Positions 1-9,037 of a DNA stretch of 64,000 nt are shown in pieces. A program made the position numbers and the translations under genes. How positions within the stretch are numbered: position 1 is the stretch's first letter; the number at the start of each line of letters is the position of its first letter. The DNA comes from Comamonadaceae bacterium. Its GTDB lineage: Bacteria > Pseudomonadota > Gammaproteobacteria > Burkholderiales > Burkholderiaceae_C. The stretch lies in NCBI GenBank assembly GCA_027488255.1, contig JAIYBZ010000026.1:62001-126000 (forward strand), given 5' to 3'. The notes under the pieces are model-generated. The model saw only the letters and a list, made by a program, of their open reading frames with translations, was not told the DNA's origin and did not search any database.

Positions 1-536
1 TGATTGAAGTGCGCACCGGCTCAGGTATTTACGTGCAGAGCAGCGCCCCCAACCAACACCCATCGGGTGTCAATGGCAACGATGTCACCGCCGAATGGGG
101 CCCCCTCGAAGTGATGAGTGCCCGCATCTTGGTCGAAGCCGAAGTGGCGGCACTGGCCGCAAACAACGCGCAAAAAAAAGACCTGCAAGCCATCCGCAAC
201 GGCTTACAAAAAATGAAACGGGAAGTGGCCCAGGACGAAGTCCCGCGCTGGGGCGACCAAGCCTTTCACGAAGGCATTGCCCAAGCCTGTGGCAATGGCG
301 TGTTGCTGGACACGGTGCAACGCTTTTGGCAAGCCCGCAACGGCCCCTTGTTTGAGCGCTTAGGTGACTATTTTGAAAACCCCACTTCTTGGCAAGCCGC
401 CATTGCTGAACACCAAGCCGTGCTGGAGGCGATTGAAGCGCGCGACAGCTCTGGCGCTCGCAAAGCCATGCAAAAGCACCTGAAACAAGCCCACAAAAGA
501 TACAGCGCGAGCTGGCGCCGCGCTCCCGCCCGATAG
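1..536 (+). CDS. GntR-family (FadR/FCD subfamily) transcriptional regulator, 5'-truncated
   Basis: The gene runs in from the left edge. The first codons read I-E-V-R-T-G-S-G-I-Y-V, which is the end of a GntR winged helix-turn-helix, so only the wing tip and the effector domain are present. The rest (about 170 residues) is an FCD ligand-binding domain: a WGDQAFHEGIA segment and a later EHQAVLEAI segment carry the Asp/His residues that bind metal or ligand in this family, and the C-terminal helix has the usual Hl..H pattern. It lies 53 bases upstream of a TRAP/hexuronate catabolic operon on the same strand and is probably its regulator, responding to a sugar acid as UxuR/ExuR do. That role is inferred from position; the DNA-binding half is outside the window. 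Confidence 0.85.
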   Translation, partial: IEVRTGSGIYVQSSAPNQHPSGVNGNDVTAEWGPLEVMSARILVEAEVAALAANNAQKKDLQAIRNGLQKMKREVAQDEVPRWGDQAFHEGIAQACGNGVLLDTVQRFWQARNGPLFERLGDYFENPTSWQAAIAEHQAVLEAIEARDSSGARKAMQKHLKQAHKRYSASWRRAPAR

Positions 537-589
537 GGGTATGCAGTTTTCGCGTCAGTAATTTTTCTAAAACCTTGAAGGAGACAACG

Positions 590-1579
590 ATGAGCAAACG
601 ATTCACTTTGAAAACTCTGGCCGCACTCGGCGCGGTGGCGCTTGGCACCGCGCTCATGAGCACGGGCGTCCACGCGCAACAAAAGCTCAAGTGGGCGCAC
701 GTGTATGAAACCTCTGAGGCCTATCACACTGAGTCGGTTTGGGCGGCTGAAGAAATCAAAAAACGCAGCAACGGCAAGTTTGACATTCAGGTCTTCCCGG
801 CCTCCACACTGGGCAAAGAAACCGACATCAACCAAGGCCTGACCTTGGGCACGGTTGACATGATCATCAGCGGCCCCTCATTTGCGGCTCGCACCTACCC
901 CCGTTTTGGCATTGCGTACTACCCCTTCATCTTCCGCGATGGCGACCACTTGATCGCTTATTCCAAGAGCCCGGTGTTCCAAGAAATGGTCAAAGAATTC
1001 CGTGAAAAAACCGGCATTCAGGTCACGGCCTACACCTACTACGGCGCACGCCACACCACGGCCCAAAAGCCGTTCACCAATTGCGCAGGCATGAAGGGCA
1101 TCAAGATCCGCGTGCCCGATGTGCCGGCTTACCGCGCCACGCCTGAGTCTTGCGGCGCCAACCCCACACCGATTGCCTTTGCCGAGGTGTATTTGGCTTT
1201 GCAAAACGGCACGGTGGAAGCCCAAGAAAACCCACTGACCACGATCGAAGCCAAGAAGTTCTTTGAGGTGCAAAAAGCCATCATGTTGACCGGGCACATC
1301 GTGGATGGTCTGACCACCCAAATTGCCCCTCACGTGTGGAACAAACTGAACGACGCCGAGAAGAAACTCTTCACCGATGTGACGCAAGAAGCCGCGGTGC
1401 GTGCGACGGCCAAAATCAAAGCACGTGAAGCCGAGTTGGTCGACGAGTTCAAAAAGAAAGGTCTGCAAATCGTGCAAGTCGACCGCAAGTCTTTCCAAGA
1501 TGCGGTGCTGAAAAACAAACCGCTGACTTCGATGGGCTTCACACAGTCTGATTTCGACAAAATCCAAGCCGCCAAGTGA
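590..1579 (+). CDS. dctP: TRAP transporter substrate-binding protein, DctP family
   Basis: Periplasmic solute receptor of a tripartite ATP-independent transporter, 329 residues, normal for the family. A signal peptide of about 29 residues (basic MSKR start, Ala/Leu-rich core, cleavage after VHA) precedes the mature QQKLKWAHVYE start. The DctP features are visible: a substrate-pocket region around VRVPDVPAYRATP-like sequence and the ALQNGTVEAQENP segment. The ATG at 590 is preferred over an upstream TTG at 575 because it follows a good AAGGAGA ribosome site. It is the first gene of a dctPQM-uxaA-dehydrogenase-uxuB-manD run, so the likely cargo is a hexuronate or related sugar acid. The exact ligand cannot be read from sequence. 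Confidence 0.93.
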   Translation: MSKRFTLKTLAALGAVALGTALMSTGVHAQQKLKWAHVYETSEAYHTESVWAAEEIKKRSNGKFDIQVFPASTLGKETDINQGLTLGTVDMIISGPSFAARTYPRFGIAYYPFIFRDGDHLIAYSKSPVFQEMVKEFREKTGIQVTAYTYYGARHTTAQKPFTNCAGMKGIKIRVPDVPAYRATPESCGANPTPIAFAEVYLALQNGTVEAQENPLTTIEAKKFFEVQKAIMLTGHIVDGLTTQIAPHVWNKLNDAEKKLFTDVTQEAAVRATAKIKAREAELVDEFKKKGLQIVQVDRKSFQDAVLKNKPLTSMGFTQSDFDKIQAAK

Positions 1580-1676
1580 GCGTGACTGACTGTGCCCCGG
1601 CACAGTCCTGATGCGGCGGGCCTGTTTCTGGCATGCCCGCCGCATGTTCCCTGCACGATTGAATCAAGGACCCACC

Positions 1677-2252
1677 ATGAGCAACACCCCCGATCTGGAT
1701 GCCATGCCCAAAGTCATGGGCGACGATGGGCAATTCCACGCGACCGATGACGAAGTGGATTTGTCGCAAACGCCGGTCGAAGCCTGGGTGGCTTTGGTAT
1801 TTTTTTGGGCCTTGGGACTGACGGTTTTTTACCAATTTTTTACCCGCTACGTGTTGAACAATTCGGCCTCGTGGACCGAAGAAATTGCCCGATATTTATT
1901 GATCGCCACGGTCTTTACTGGGGCCACCATTGGCGTCGCCAAAAACAACCACATCCAGGTTGATTTCTTTTACCGTTTCATGCCCGACTGGATGTGCCGC
2001 GCCATGGGCACGGTGGTCGATGTGATGCGGGTGGCTTTTTTTGCAACTGCGACGTTCCTCACCGGGCAAATGATGGACAAGCTGGGCAACTACAAGATGA
2101 CCATCATCGACTTGCCCATGAACTTGGTGTACGGCGTGGTGATGGCCGGATTTGCGGCCATGTGTCTGCGCGCCATATGGGTGGCACGCATCCATTGGCA
2201 GCGTGGCTATACCGTGTTGCAACGCCCTGAATCCGAGATGACCGACCGCTGA
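1677..2252 (+). CDS. dctQ: TRAP transporter small permease, DctQ family
   Basis: Small membrane subunit of the TRAP transporter, 191 residues. A hydrophilic N-terminus of about 45 residues is followed by four hydrophobic segments (WVALVFFWALGLTVFY; the IARYLLIATVFTGA helix; VMRVAFFATATFL; LVYGVVMAGFAAMCL). The motif SWTEEIARYLLI in the second segment is typical of DctQ. The ATG at 1677 follows AAGGA; the frame stays open further upstream, but those residues do not look like part of the family. It lies between dctP and dctM and forms the membrane complex with DctM, energised by an ion gradient. The N-terminal extension is slightly longer than in many DctQ proteins. Confidence 0.9.
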   Translation: MSNTPDLDAMPKVMGDDGQFHATDDEVDLSQTPVEAWVALVFFWALGLTVFYQFFTRYVLNNSASWTEEIARYLLIATVFTGATIGVAKNNHIQVDFFYRFMPDWMCRAMGTVVDVMRVAFFATATFLTGQMMDKLGNYKMTIIDLPMNLVYGVVMAGFAAMCLRAIWVARIHWQRGYTVLQRPESEMTDR

Positions 2253-2278
2253 CCGCAGCCCTCACCAGAAAGATTGTC

Positions 2279-3673
2279 ATGCTGAAAATACTGTTTCTTT
2301 TTTTGATGAGTGGCGGCATTCCGGTGGCGATTGCCATGGCCGGGGCCTCGCTGATTTACCTCTTGTTTGCGCAAAGCTCGCCGCCGTTTGTGGTCATCCA
2401 CCGCATGGTCTCCGGCATTGACAGCTTTCCGCTGCTGGCCGTGCCTTTCTTCATCTTGGCTGGCAACCTGATGAACAACGCGGGCATCACCAACCGCATT
2501 TACAACTACGCGCTGGCCTTGGTGGGCTGGCTAAAAGGCGGCCTGGGACATGTCAACGTGGTCGGCTCGGTGGTGTTTGCGGGCATGAGCGGCACCGCCA
2601 TTGCCGATGCCGCGGGTTTGGGCACGATTGAAATCAAGGCCATGAAAGACCACGGCTACAGCACCGAATTTGCGGTGGGCGTGACCGCCGCCTCGGCCAC
2701 CTTGGGGCCCATCATTCCGCCGAGTTTGCCTTTTGTGATCTACGGCATGATGGCCAACGTTTCTGTGGGCGCTTTGTTTTTGGCAGGCATCTTGCCGGGC
2801 ATCTTGATGGCCTTGCTCATGATGTTGACCGTGGCTTACTTTGCACACAAAAATGGCTGGGGTTCTGACGTGAAATTCCAGTGGTCCAAAGTCATCAAGG
2901 CCTTGGTGGAAACCGCCGTCGTCATCGGCTGGCCCTTGATCGTCTGGTGGCTGGTCACCGGCATGGGCACACCCGCTCAAGTGACGGTGTTTGTGGCCTT
3001 GGTGGTTTTATTTTTGGCCGACAAAGTTTTTAAATTTCAGGCGGTGCTGCCCATCATGACCCCGGTCATCTTGATTGGCGGCATGACCACCGGGGTCTTC
3101 ACCCCCACAGAAGGCGCCATTGCGGCATGTGTCTGGGCCATCGTCTTGGGGTTTTTCTGGTACCGAACTCTGAACTTCAAGATGTTCGTGAAGATCTGCT
3201 TGGACACCGTGGAAACCACAGCCACCGTGCTGTTCATCGTGGCCGCCGCCAGCATTTTTGGCTGGATGCTCACCGCAACAGGCGTCACCAGCGCCATCAG
3301 CGAATGGGTCTTGGGCTTCACCAAAGAACCCTGGGTGTTTTTGCTCTTGGCCAATGCGCTGATGCTCTTTGTGGGTTGCTTCCTTGAGCCCACTGCTGCC
3401 ATCACGATCTTGGTGCCGATCTTGGTGCCAATTTGCCAGCAACTGGGCATCGACTTGGTTCACTTTGGCCTGATCATGGTGCTCAATTTGATGATTGGGC
3501 TCTTGCACCCGCCCATGGGCATGGTCTTGTTTGTCTTGGCCCGCGTGGCCAAGCTCAGTGTCGAACGCACCACCATGGCCATCTTGCCTTGGCTCTTCCC
3601 CTTGCTGGGCAGTTTGGCCGTGATCACCTACTTTCCCAACTTGGTGCTGTGGCTGCCCAAGCAGTTTTATTGA
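2279..3673 (+). CDS. dctM: TRAP transporter large permease, DctM family
   Basis: Large membrane subunit, 464 residues, about 12 hydrophobic helices. Signature segments are visible: FFILAGNLMNNAGITNRI near residue 60, the VVFAGMSGTAIADAAGLG loop near 100, LGPIIPPSLPFVIYG near 145 and the C-terminal HPPMGMVLFVLARVA segment. It carries the translocation path, coupled to Na+ or H+ import of the DctP-bound acid. It starts 26 bases after dctQ behind an AGAAAGA ribosome site. Gene order P-Q-M followed directly by sugar-acid enzymes supports a hexuronate-type substrate; that assignment is inference. Confidence 0.93.
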   Translation: MLKILFLFLMSGGIPVAIAMAGASLIYLLFAQSSPPFVVIHRMVSGIDSFPLLAVPFFILAGNLMNNAGITNRIYNYALALVGWLKGGLGHVNVVGSVVFAGMSGTAIADAAGLGTIEIKAMKDHGYSTEFAVGVTAASATLGPIIPPSLPFVIYGMMANVSVGALFLAGILPGILMALLMMLTVAYFAHKNGWGSDVKFQWSKVIKALVETAVVIGWPLIVWWLVTGMGTPAQVTVFVALVVLFLADKVFKFQAVLPIMTPVILIGGMTTGVFTPTEGAIAACVWAIVLGFFWYRTLNFKMFVKICLDTVETTATVLFIVAAASIFGWMLTATGVTSAISEWVLGFTKEPWVFLLLANALMLFVGCFLEPTAAITILVPILVPICQQLGIDLVHFGLIMVLNLMIGLLHPPMGMVLFVLARVAKLSVERTTMAILPWLFPLLGSLAVITYFPNLVLWLPKQFY

Positions 3674-3717
3674 ACCAGCGGGCGAGTTCTTCAGCGCCCC
3701 CTCAAACAATTGACAAC

Positions 3718-5247
3718 ATGAACCCTTCATACATTCGCTTGCATCCCGCCGATGACGTGGTCATCGCCCGCGCCCAACTCATGAGTGGCAGCACGGTGGA
3801 CGGTGTGGCCGTGCGCGGCCTGGTGCCACCCGGACACAAAGTCGCCACCCGAGCCATCGGCGTCGGTGAGCCCGTTCGCCGCTACAACCAGATCATTGGC
3901 TTTGCTTCGCAAAACATTGCGCCGGGCGAACATGTGCACACGCACAACCTGAACATGGGCGCTGAAAAAGGCAACTTCGAGCGCGATTACGCCATTGGTC
4001 AAGACGTCAAGCCCGAGCCCGTGCGCCGACACGCCACCTTCATGGGCTACCCACGCAGTGATGGCCGTGTGGCCACGCGCAACTACATCGGAATTCTCTC
4101 GAGCGTCAATTGCTCGGCCACTGCCGCACGCGCGATTGCCGACCATTTTTCGAAGCGCAACAATCCAGCCGCTTTGGCGAATTTCCCCAACGTGGATGGC
4201 GTGGTGGCGCTGACGCATGGCACCGGCTGCGGCATGGACACCGAAGGGCTGGGCATTCAGTTGCTAGAGCGCACCTTGGCCGGTTACGCCACGCATGCCA
4301 ATTTTTGGGGAGTGTTGGTGGTGGGCTTGGGATGTGAGGCGAACCAGCTCAACACCTGGCTGGCACACAGCAGCCTGCGCGAAGGCGATACGCTGAAAGT
4401 CTTCAACATCCAAGACACCGGCGGAACGCGCTTGACTGTCGAAAAAGGCATTCAACTGATCGAAGAAATGCTGCCTCGCGCCAACGCCGTCAAGCGCGAA
4501 CCTTGCAGCGCCGAACACATCACCGTGGGCCTGCAGTGTGGCGGCTCTGATGGGTATTCGGGCATCAGCGCCAACCCAGCGCTAGGCGCAGCGGTCGACC
4601 TGCTGGTGCAGCACGGCGGCACCGCCATTCTCAGCGAGACACCTGAAATCTATGGCGCTGAACATTTGCTGACCCGTCGCGCGGTGAAGCCTGAAATCGC
4701 CCACAAACTGATCGGGCGCATCCGCTGGTGGGAAAACTACACCGCCATCAATGGCGGCGAAATGAACAACAACCCTTCCCCCGGCAACAAGGCGGGCGGC
4801 CTCACCACCATCCTCGAAAAATCGCTCGGCGCGGTGGCCAAAGGCGGCACCAGCAACCTGCAAGCGGTGTACGAATACGCCGAACCTGTCACTGCCAAAG
4901 GCTTTGTCTACATGGACACCCCCGGCTACGACCCGGTCAGTGCAACCGGCCAAGTGGCCGGCGGCGCCAACCTGATTTGTTTCACCACCGGGCGGGGCAG
5001 CGCTTATGGCTGTGCGCCTTCACCCAGCCTGAAGTTTTCGACCAACACCGCCTTGTGGAAAAAACAAGAAGAAGACATGGACCTGAACTGCGGCGAGATC
5101 GTCGATGGCGGCGTCAGCATCGCCGAGATGGGGCAACGCATTTTCGAGATGATTTTGGCCACCGCCTCAGGCGAGCCGAGCAAGAGCGAGCAGCACGGCT
5201 ACGGCCAAAACGAGTTTGTGCCGTGGCAAGTCGGCGCGGTGATGTGA
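3718..5247 (+). CDS. uxaA: Altronate dehydratase family protein (UxaA type)
   Basis: Predicted dehydratase of 509 residues removing water from D-altronate to give 2-keto-3-deoxygluconate. The N-terminal 100 residues form a SAF domain (LHPADDVVIARAQL, GEPVRRYNQIIGFA, HTHNLNM), followed by the large C-terminal domain with GYPRSDGRVATRNYIGIL, HGTGCGM, the GLGCEAN Cys and the QCGGSDGYSGISANPALG segment typical of the UxaA/GarD family. The ATG at 3718 starts the SAF domain; the frame is open further upstream, but that part overlaps dctM and is not family-like. Galactarate dehydratase is a paralogue that cannot be fully excluded, but the reductase and ManD downstream favour altronate. Confidence 0.85.
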   Translation: MNPSYIRLHPADDVVIARAQLMSGSTVDGVAVRGLVPPGHKVATRAIGVGEPVRRYNQIIGFASQNIAPGEHVHTHNLNMGAEKGNFERDYAIGQDVKPEPVRRHATFMGYPRSDGRVATRNYIGILSSVNCSATAARAIADHFSKRNNPAALANFPNVDGVVALTHGTGCGMDTEGLGIQLLERTLAGYATHANFWGVLVVGLGCEANQLNTWLAHSSLREGDTLKVFNIQDTGGTRLTVEKGIQLIEEMLPRANAVKREPCSAEHITVGLQCGGSDGYSGISANPALGAAVDLLVQHGGTAILSETPEIYGAEHLLTRRAVKPEIAHKLIGRIRWWENYTAINGGEMNNNPSPGNKAGGLTTILEKSLGAVAKGGTSNLQAVYEYAEPVTAKGFVYMDTPGYDPVSATGQVAGGANLICFTTGRGSAYGCAPSPSLKFSTNTALWKKQEEDMDLNCGEIVDGGVSIAEMGQRIFEMILATASGEPSKSEQHGYGQNEFVPWQVGAVM

Positions 5248-5296
5248 TTTCTCGAGGGCACGACTTGGGCTCTGCCCTTCACAATGAAAGACCAGC

Positions 5297-6349
5297 ATGA
5301 GCCACACCATTTCTGCGCCGGCGCTGCGCGCCAAAGTGACCCGCATCATTGAACAAGCAGGCAGCACCACGGCGGAAGCCGCACAAGTGGCCGACAACCT
5401 CGTCATGGCCAACCTGAGTGGGCACGACTCGCATGGCGTGGGCATGGTGCCGCGCTATGTCGATGCCGTGCTTGAAGGCGGCCTGTCGCCCAACACTGGG
5501 GTCAAAGTGATACGCGACACCGGCCCCTTGCTCAACCTGGATGGTCAGCGCGGCTACGGCCAAATCACGGGCGTGCAAGCCATGCAGATGGGCATTGAAC
5601 GCGCCAAAAAATGGGGTGTTTGCACGGTGGCCCTGAGCCGCTCGCACCATTTGGGCCGGATTGGCCACTTTGCCGAAATGGCGGTCGCAGAAGGACTGGT
5701 GTCGATGCACTTTGTCAACGTGCTCTCGCGCCCGGTGGTGGCCCCTTTCGGCGGTGGCGATGGGCGTTTTGGCACCAACCCGTGCTGCATCGGCGTTCCA
5801 ATGGGCCCGCGCGCGCCCTTTGTGCTGGACTTTGCCACCAGCCGCGTGGCCCAAGGCAAGATGCGCGTGGCCCACAACAAAGGCGAGTCCGTCCCGCACG
5901 GCTATTTGATCGACGAACATGGCCACCCCACCACCGATCCTGGCGTGGTGGTGGTGCCACAAAGCAACGGCGCGTTTGGCGCCCTGATGACCTTCGGCGA
6001 GCACAAAGGTTTTGGCATGGCCATGGCCTGCGAGCTCTTGGGCGGCGCCCTGACGGGCAGCGGCACTTGGCACCGCGAAGCCGACCAGCAACGTGCTGTG
6101 TTGAATGGCATGTTGACGATGCTGATCGACCCCACTGCCTTGGGCACGCAAGCCGAGTTTGAACAAGAGGCCTTGGCCTTTGCCGATTGGTTGCGCCAAA
6201 GCCCCCACGCGCCCGGCAGCGATGGTGTGCGCATGGCCGGCGAGCCTGAGCGTGCGGCCCGCATCGAGCGTGAGCAACACGGCATCTGGATCGACGAGGC
6301 CACTTGGGCCGAAATTGAGGCCTCTGAGGAAAAACTCCAACAGCGTTGA
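5297..6349 (+). CDS. Ldh_2-family NAD(P)-dependent dehydrogenase (malate/L-lactate/ureidoglycolate type)
   Basis: Soluble oxidoreductase of 350 residues from the YlbC/YiaK/ComC family, unrelated to Rossmann-fold lactate dehydrogenases. Family marks are the GHDSHGVGMVPRY motif near residue 38, SRSHHLGRIGHFAE near residue 115 with the catalytic His, FGTNPCCIGVP near 155, and EHKGFGMAMACELLGGALTG near 235. Members reduce 2-oxo acids or 2,3-diketo sugar acids with NAD(P)H. It sits between altronate dehydratase and the uronate reductase in the same operon, so the substrate is probably a sugar-acid intermediate, but none of the textbook hexuronate steps needs such an enzyme. Its exact reaction is unknown. 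Confidence 0.85.
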   Translation: MSHTISAPALRAKVTRIIEQAGSTTAEAAQVADNLVMANLSGHDSHGVGMVPRYVDAVLEGGLSPNTGVKVIRDTGPLLNLDGQRGYGQITGVQAMQMGIERAKKWGVCTVALSRSHHLGRIGHFAEMAVAEGLVSMHFVNVLSRPVVAPFGGGDGRFGTNPCCIGVPMGPRAPFVLDFATSRVAQGKMRVAHNKGESVPHGYLIDEHGHPTTDPGVVVVPQSNGAFGALMTFGEHKGFGMAMACELLGGALTGSGTWHREADQQRAVLNGMLTMLIDPTALGTQAEFEQEALAFADWLRQSPHAPGSDGVRMAGEPERAARIEREQHGIWIDEATWAEIEASEEKLQQR

Positions 6350-6368
6350 GCCGCCCCGCCCCTTGCCT

Positions 6369-7784
6369 ATGCACACCACCATGCCCCTGTCTGCTGCTGC
6401 CCTTCACACCCTGCCCGAGGCCGTTCAGCGCCCCCGTTATGACCGCGCCAGTCACGCCCCGGGCGTGGTGCATTTGGGTTTGGGTGCTTTTCACCGCGCC
6501 CACCAAGCCTTGGTTTTTGACCACCTGTTGGCCGGGGGCGACACACGCTGGGGCATTCTCGGCGTGGGCATGACACGGCCCGATTTGGTCGCGCAACTGC
6601 GCGCGCAAGACGGCCTGTATGCCGTGCGCGTGGCCGATGGGCAAGGCGTGAGATGGCAAGTGCCCGGCGCACTGTGGCGCACCCATGTGGCCACCACCGA
6701 ACGCGAGGCGGTGCTGCAAGCCATTGCCGCACCAACCACCCGCTGGGTCACCCTGACGGTGACCGAAAAAGGCTATACCGCTGCGCTGGGTCAACTGCTG
6801 TTAGACGGTTTGCGCCTGCGCCACCGCAACGGTCTGCCCGGCCTCACGGTGGCTTCGTGTGACAACCTGCAAGGCAATGGCCAAAAACTGAAAGCCTGGG
6901 TCCAAGCAGCGGCCACCGCAGGCGACACGGAGTTGTTGCGCTGGCTGGACACGCATTGCGCATTTCCGTGCAGCATGGTCGATCGCATAGTTCCTGCCGC
7001 CACGCCCGAAGTCATGGCCGCGGCGCAAGAGGCTCTGGGCGTGCAAGATCAATGCGCCTTGAGCACTGAAGGTTTTTGGGAATGGGTGATTGAAGATCGT
7101 TTTGCAGACCCCTCTGATGCCGCCTTGCTGAAAAGCGCCGGGGTGCGCGTGACAGACGATGTGCACAGCTACGAAGAAGCCAAGCTGCGCATGCTCAATG
7201 GCAGTCACACGGCGATGGCGCTCATGGGAGCGATCACGGGCCGGCCCTACATCGCCAGCTGCATTGGGGTTGCGCACATTCGCACATTTGTGCACCAACT
7301 CATGAGCCGCGAGGTCTCACCGCACCTCAGCCGCACCGACTGGGCCTCATACCGTGATGCCCTGATTGCCCGCTTTGGCAACCCCTATCTGAAGCACAGC
7401 GTGCACCAAATCGCCACCGACAGCTCGCAAAAAATTCCGCAACGCTGGCCACCCTCGGTGCTGGGGCAAATGGCCCATGGCGCTTCTTTTGAGCGCCACG
7501 CTTTGGCCGCCGCCTTGTTTGTGCGTTACACCCTGGGCGAAGACGAGCAAGGCCAAGCCTATGCCCTGAACGACCCCCAAGCCGAACTTCTGAAGGCCTT
7601 GGGCGCAGCCCAGCGCAGCGAGCCCGAGGCCTGCGTGCGCGCGTTGCTGGCCCGTGAAGATCTGTGGGGCAAGAGCCTGCCCGGTCATGCGGCATGGATT
7701 GCGCGTGTGACGCACTGGCACCAACAAGTGCTGCATCTGGGGGCCGACGCGGCGATTCAACAACTGCTTGCACAGGACGCCTGA
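6369..7784 (+). CDS. uxuB: Mannitol dehydrogenase family protein, probable fructuronate/tagaturonate reductase
   Basis: Polyol/aldonate dehydrogenase of 471 residues, NAD-dependent. The N-terminal Rossmann part begins with GVVHLGLGAFHRAHQALV, and the C-terminal domain carries the family catalytic pattern K-x4-N-x2-H in KLRMLNGSHTAMA. Such enzymes interconvert D-fructuronate with D-mannonate (UxuB) or D-tagaturonate with D-altronate (UxaB). The chosen ATG at 6369 lies 20 bases after the previous stop; no strong ribosome site is seen, consistent with translational coupling. With a mannonate dehydratase 3 bases downstream and an altronate dehydratase upstream, one enzyme may serve both branches. 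The split between UxuB and UxaB cannot be made by eye. Confidence 0.85.
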   Translation: MHTTMPLSAAALHTLPEAVQRPRYDRASHAPGVVHLGLGAFHRAHQALVFDHLLAGGDTRWGILGVGMTRPDLVAQLRAQDGLYAVRVADGQGVRWQVPGALWRTHVATTEREAVLQAIAAPTTRWVTLTVTEKGYTAALGQLLLDGLRLRHRNGLPGLTVASCDNLQGNGQKLKAWVQAAATAGDTELLRWLDTHCAFPCSMVDRIVPAATPEVMAAAQEALGVQDQCALSTEGFWEWVIEDRFADPSDAALLKSAGVRVTDDVHSYEEAKLRMLNGSHTAMALMGAITGRPYIASCIGVAHIRTFVHQLMSREVSPHLSRTDWASYRDALIARFGNPYLKHSVHQIATDSSQKIPQRWPPSVLGQMAHGASFERHALAAALFVRYTLGEDEQGQAYALNDPQAELLKALGAAQRSEPEACVRALLAREDLWGKSLPGHAAWIARVTHWHQQVLHLGADAAIQQLLAQDA

Positions 7785-7787
7785 GCC

Positions 7788-8999
7788 ATGAAGATCACCG
7801 CCGCCCGTGTCATTGTGTGTTGCCCCGGCCGCAACTTTGTGACGCTGAAAATTGAAACCGACCAAGGCGTCACAGGCATCGGCGATGCCACCTTGAATGG
7901 CCGCGAGTTGGCTGTGGTCAGTTATCTCGAAGACCACGTGGTGCCCTGCCTGATCGGGCGCGATCCGCAGCAGATCGAGGACATCTGGCAATACCTATAC
8001 AAGGGGGCTTATTGGCGGCGCGGCCCGGTCACCATGAGCGCCATTGCGGCTGTGGACACGGCGCTCTGGGACATCAAAGCGAAGATGGCCAATCTGCCGC
8101 TGTACCAGTTGCTGGGCGGTCGCAGCCGCACGGGCGTGATGGTCTATGGCCACGCGAATGGGCGCGACACCGCCGAAACCGTGGACCAAGTTTTGCGCCA
8201 CAAAGAAGAGGGCTACATGGCCATCCGCGCGCAAAGCGGGGTGCCGGGCTTGAACAAGGTGTATGGCGTGAGCGGCTCCCAACGCCTTTACGAGCCCGCC
8301 GATGGCAACTTGCCCAGCGAGCACGACTGGAGCAGCGAAAAATATTTACGTCACACCCCCGCTTTGTTCGAAGTGGTGCGCGAAGCGGTGGGCCCCGACA
8401 TCCATTTGTTGCATGACGTGCACCACCGCCTGACGCCAATTGAAGCCGGGCAATTGGGCCGAGCGCTGGAGCCCATGAAACTGTTTTGGATGGAAGACCC
8501 GACCCCGGCCGAAAACCAAGACGCTTTTCAGTGGATACGCCACCACACCACCACACCGATCGCGGTGGGGGAAATTTTTAACAGCATCTGGGACTGCAAA
8601 ACGCTGATCGAGAAACAACTGATCGATTACATCCGCACCACCGTGGTCCATGCGGGCGGCATCACCCACTTGAGGCGCATCGCCGATTTGGCCAGCCTTT
8701 ACCAAGTGCGCACCGGCTGCCACGGCGCCACCGATTTGTCACCGGTGTGCATGGGGGCCGCCTTGCACTTTGACACTTGGGTGCCCAACTTTGGCGTGCA
8801 GGAATACATGCCGCACAGCGAAGAAATGCTCTCGGTTTTTCCGCACGACTGGCGTTTTGAACGCGGCATGATGTATTGCGGGGAGACGCCTGGCCACGGC
8901 GTGGACATCGACGAAAAACTGGCTGCCAAGTACCCTTACCAAAGGGCTTATCTGCCTGTGAACCGCCTGCAACACGACGGCACGCTGTGGAACTGGTGA
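7788..8999 (+). CDS. manD: D-mannonate dehydratase ManD, enolase superfamily
   Basis: Dehydrates D-mannonate to 2-keto-3-deoxygluconate. The protein has 403 residues, the family's usual length. The enolase-superfamily Mg2+ ligands fall at Asp210 (LLHDVHH), Glu236 (FWMEDPTP) and Glu262 (AVGEIFN), the same numbers as in the characterised Novosphingobium ManD. YGHANGRD near residue 120 and [11 protein letters not shown] near 310 also match. It begins 3 bases after the reductase stop. It is unrelated to UxuA, the enzyme of enteric bacteria for the same step. A ManD subgroup acts weakly on D-gluconate, but the operon context favours mannonate. The stop codon lies inside a 10-base tandem repeat. 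Confidence 0.93.
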   Translation: MKITAARVIVCCPGRNFVTLKIETDQGVTGIGDATLNGRELAVVSYLEDHVVPCLIGRDPQQIEDIWQYLYKGAYWRRGPVTMSAIAAVDTALWDIKAKMANLPLYQLLGGRSRTGVMVYGHANGRDTAETVDQVLRHKEEGYMAIRAQSGVPGLNKVYGVSGSQRLYEPADGNLPSEHDWSSEKYLRHTPALFEVVREAVGPDIHLLHDVHHRLTPIEAGQLGRALEPMKLFWMEDPTPAENQDAFQWIRHHTTTPIAVGEIFNSIWDCKTLIEKQLIDYIRTTVVHAGGITHLRRIADLASLYQVRTGCHGATDLSPVCMGAALHFDTWVPNFGVQEYMPHSEEMLSVFPHDWRFERGMMYCGETPGHGVDIDEKLAAKYPYQRAYLPVNRLQHDGTLWNW

Positions 9000-9011
9000 G
9001 GACTGGTGAGG
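8992..9011 (+). repeat. 10-base tandem duplication over the manD stop codon
   Basis: ACTGGTGAGG occurs twice back to back (8992-9001 and 9002-9011). The first copy holds the manD TGA. It looks like a recent slippage duplication, in effect a duplicated stop region between the convergent manD and slmA genes. No terminator with a T-tract is evident in the 38-base gap. Confidence 0.9.
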
Positions 9012-9037
9012 GCTTTCGGCGAGCCGAATGCGGGGCT

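Noticed and set aside
9015-9028. TTCGG-CGAG-CCGAA hairpin between manD and slmA as a terminator
   Set aside because: Only five base pairs and no T-run on either strand.
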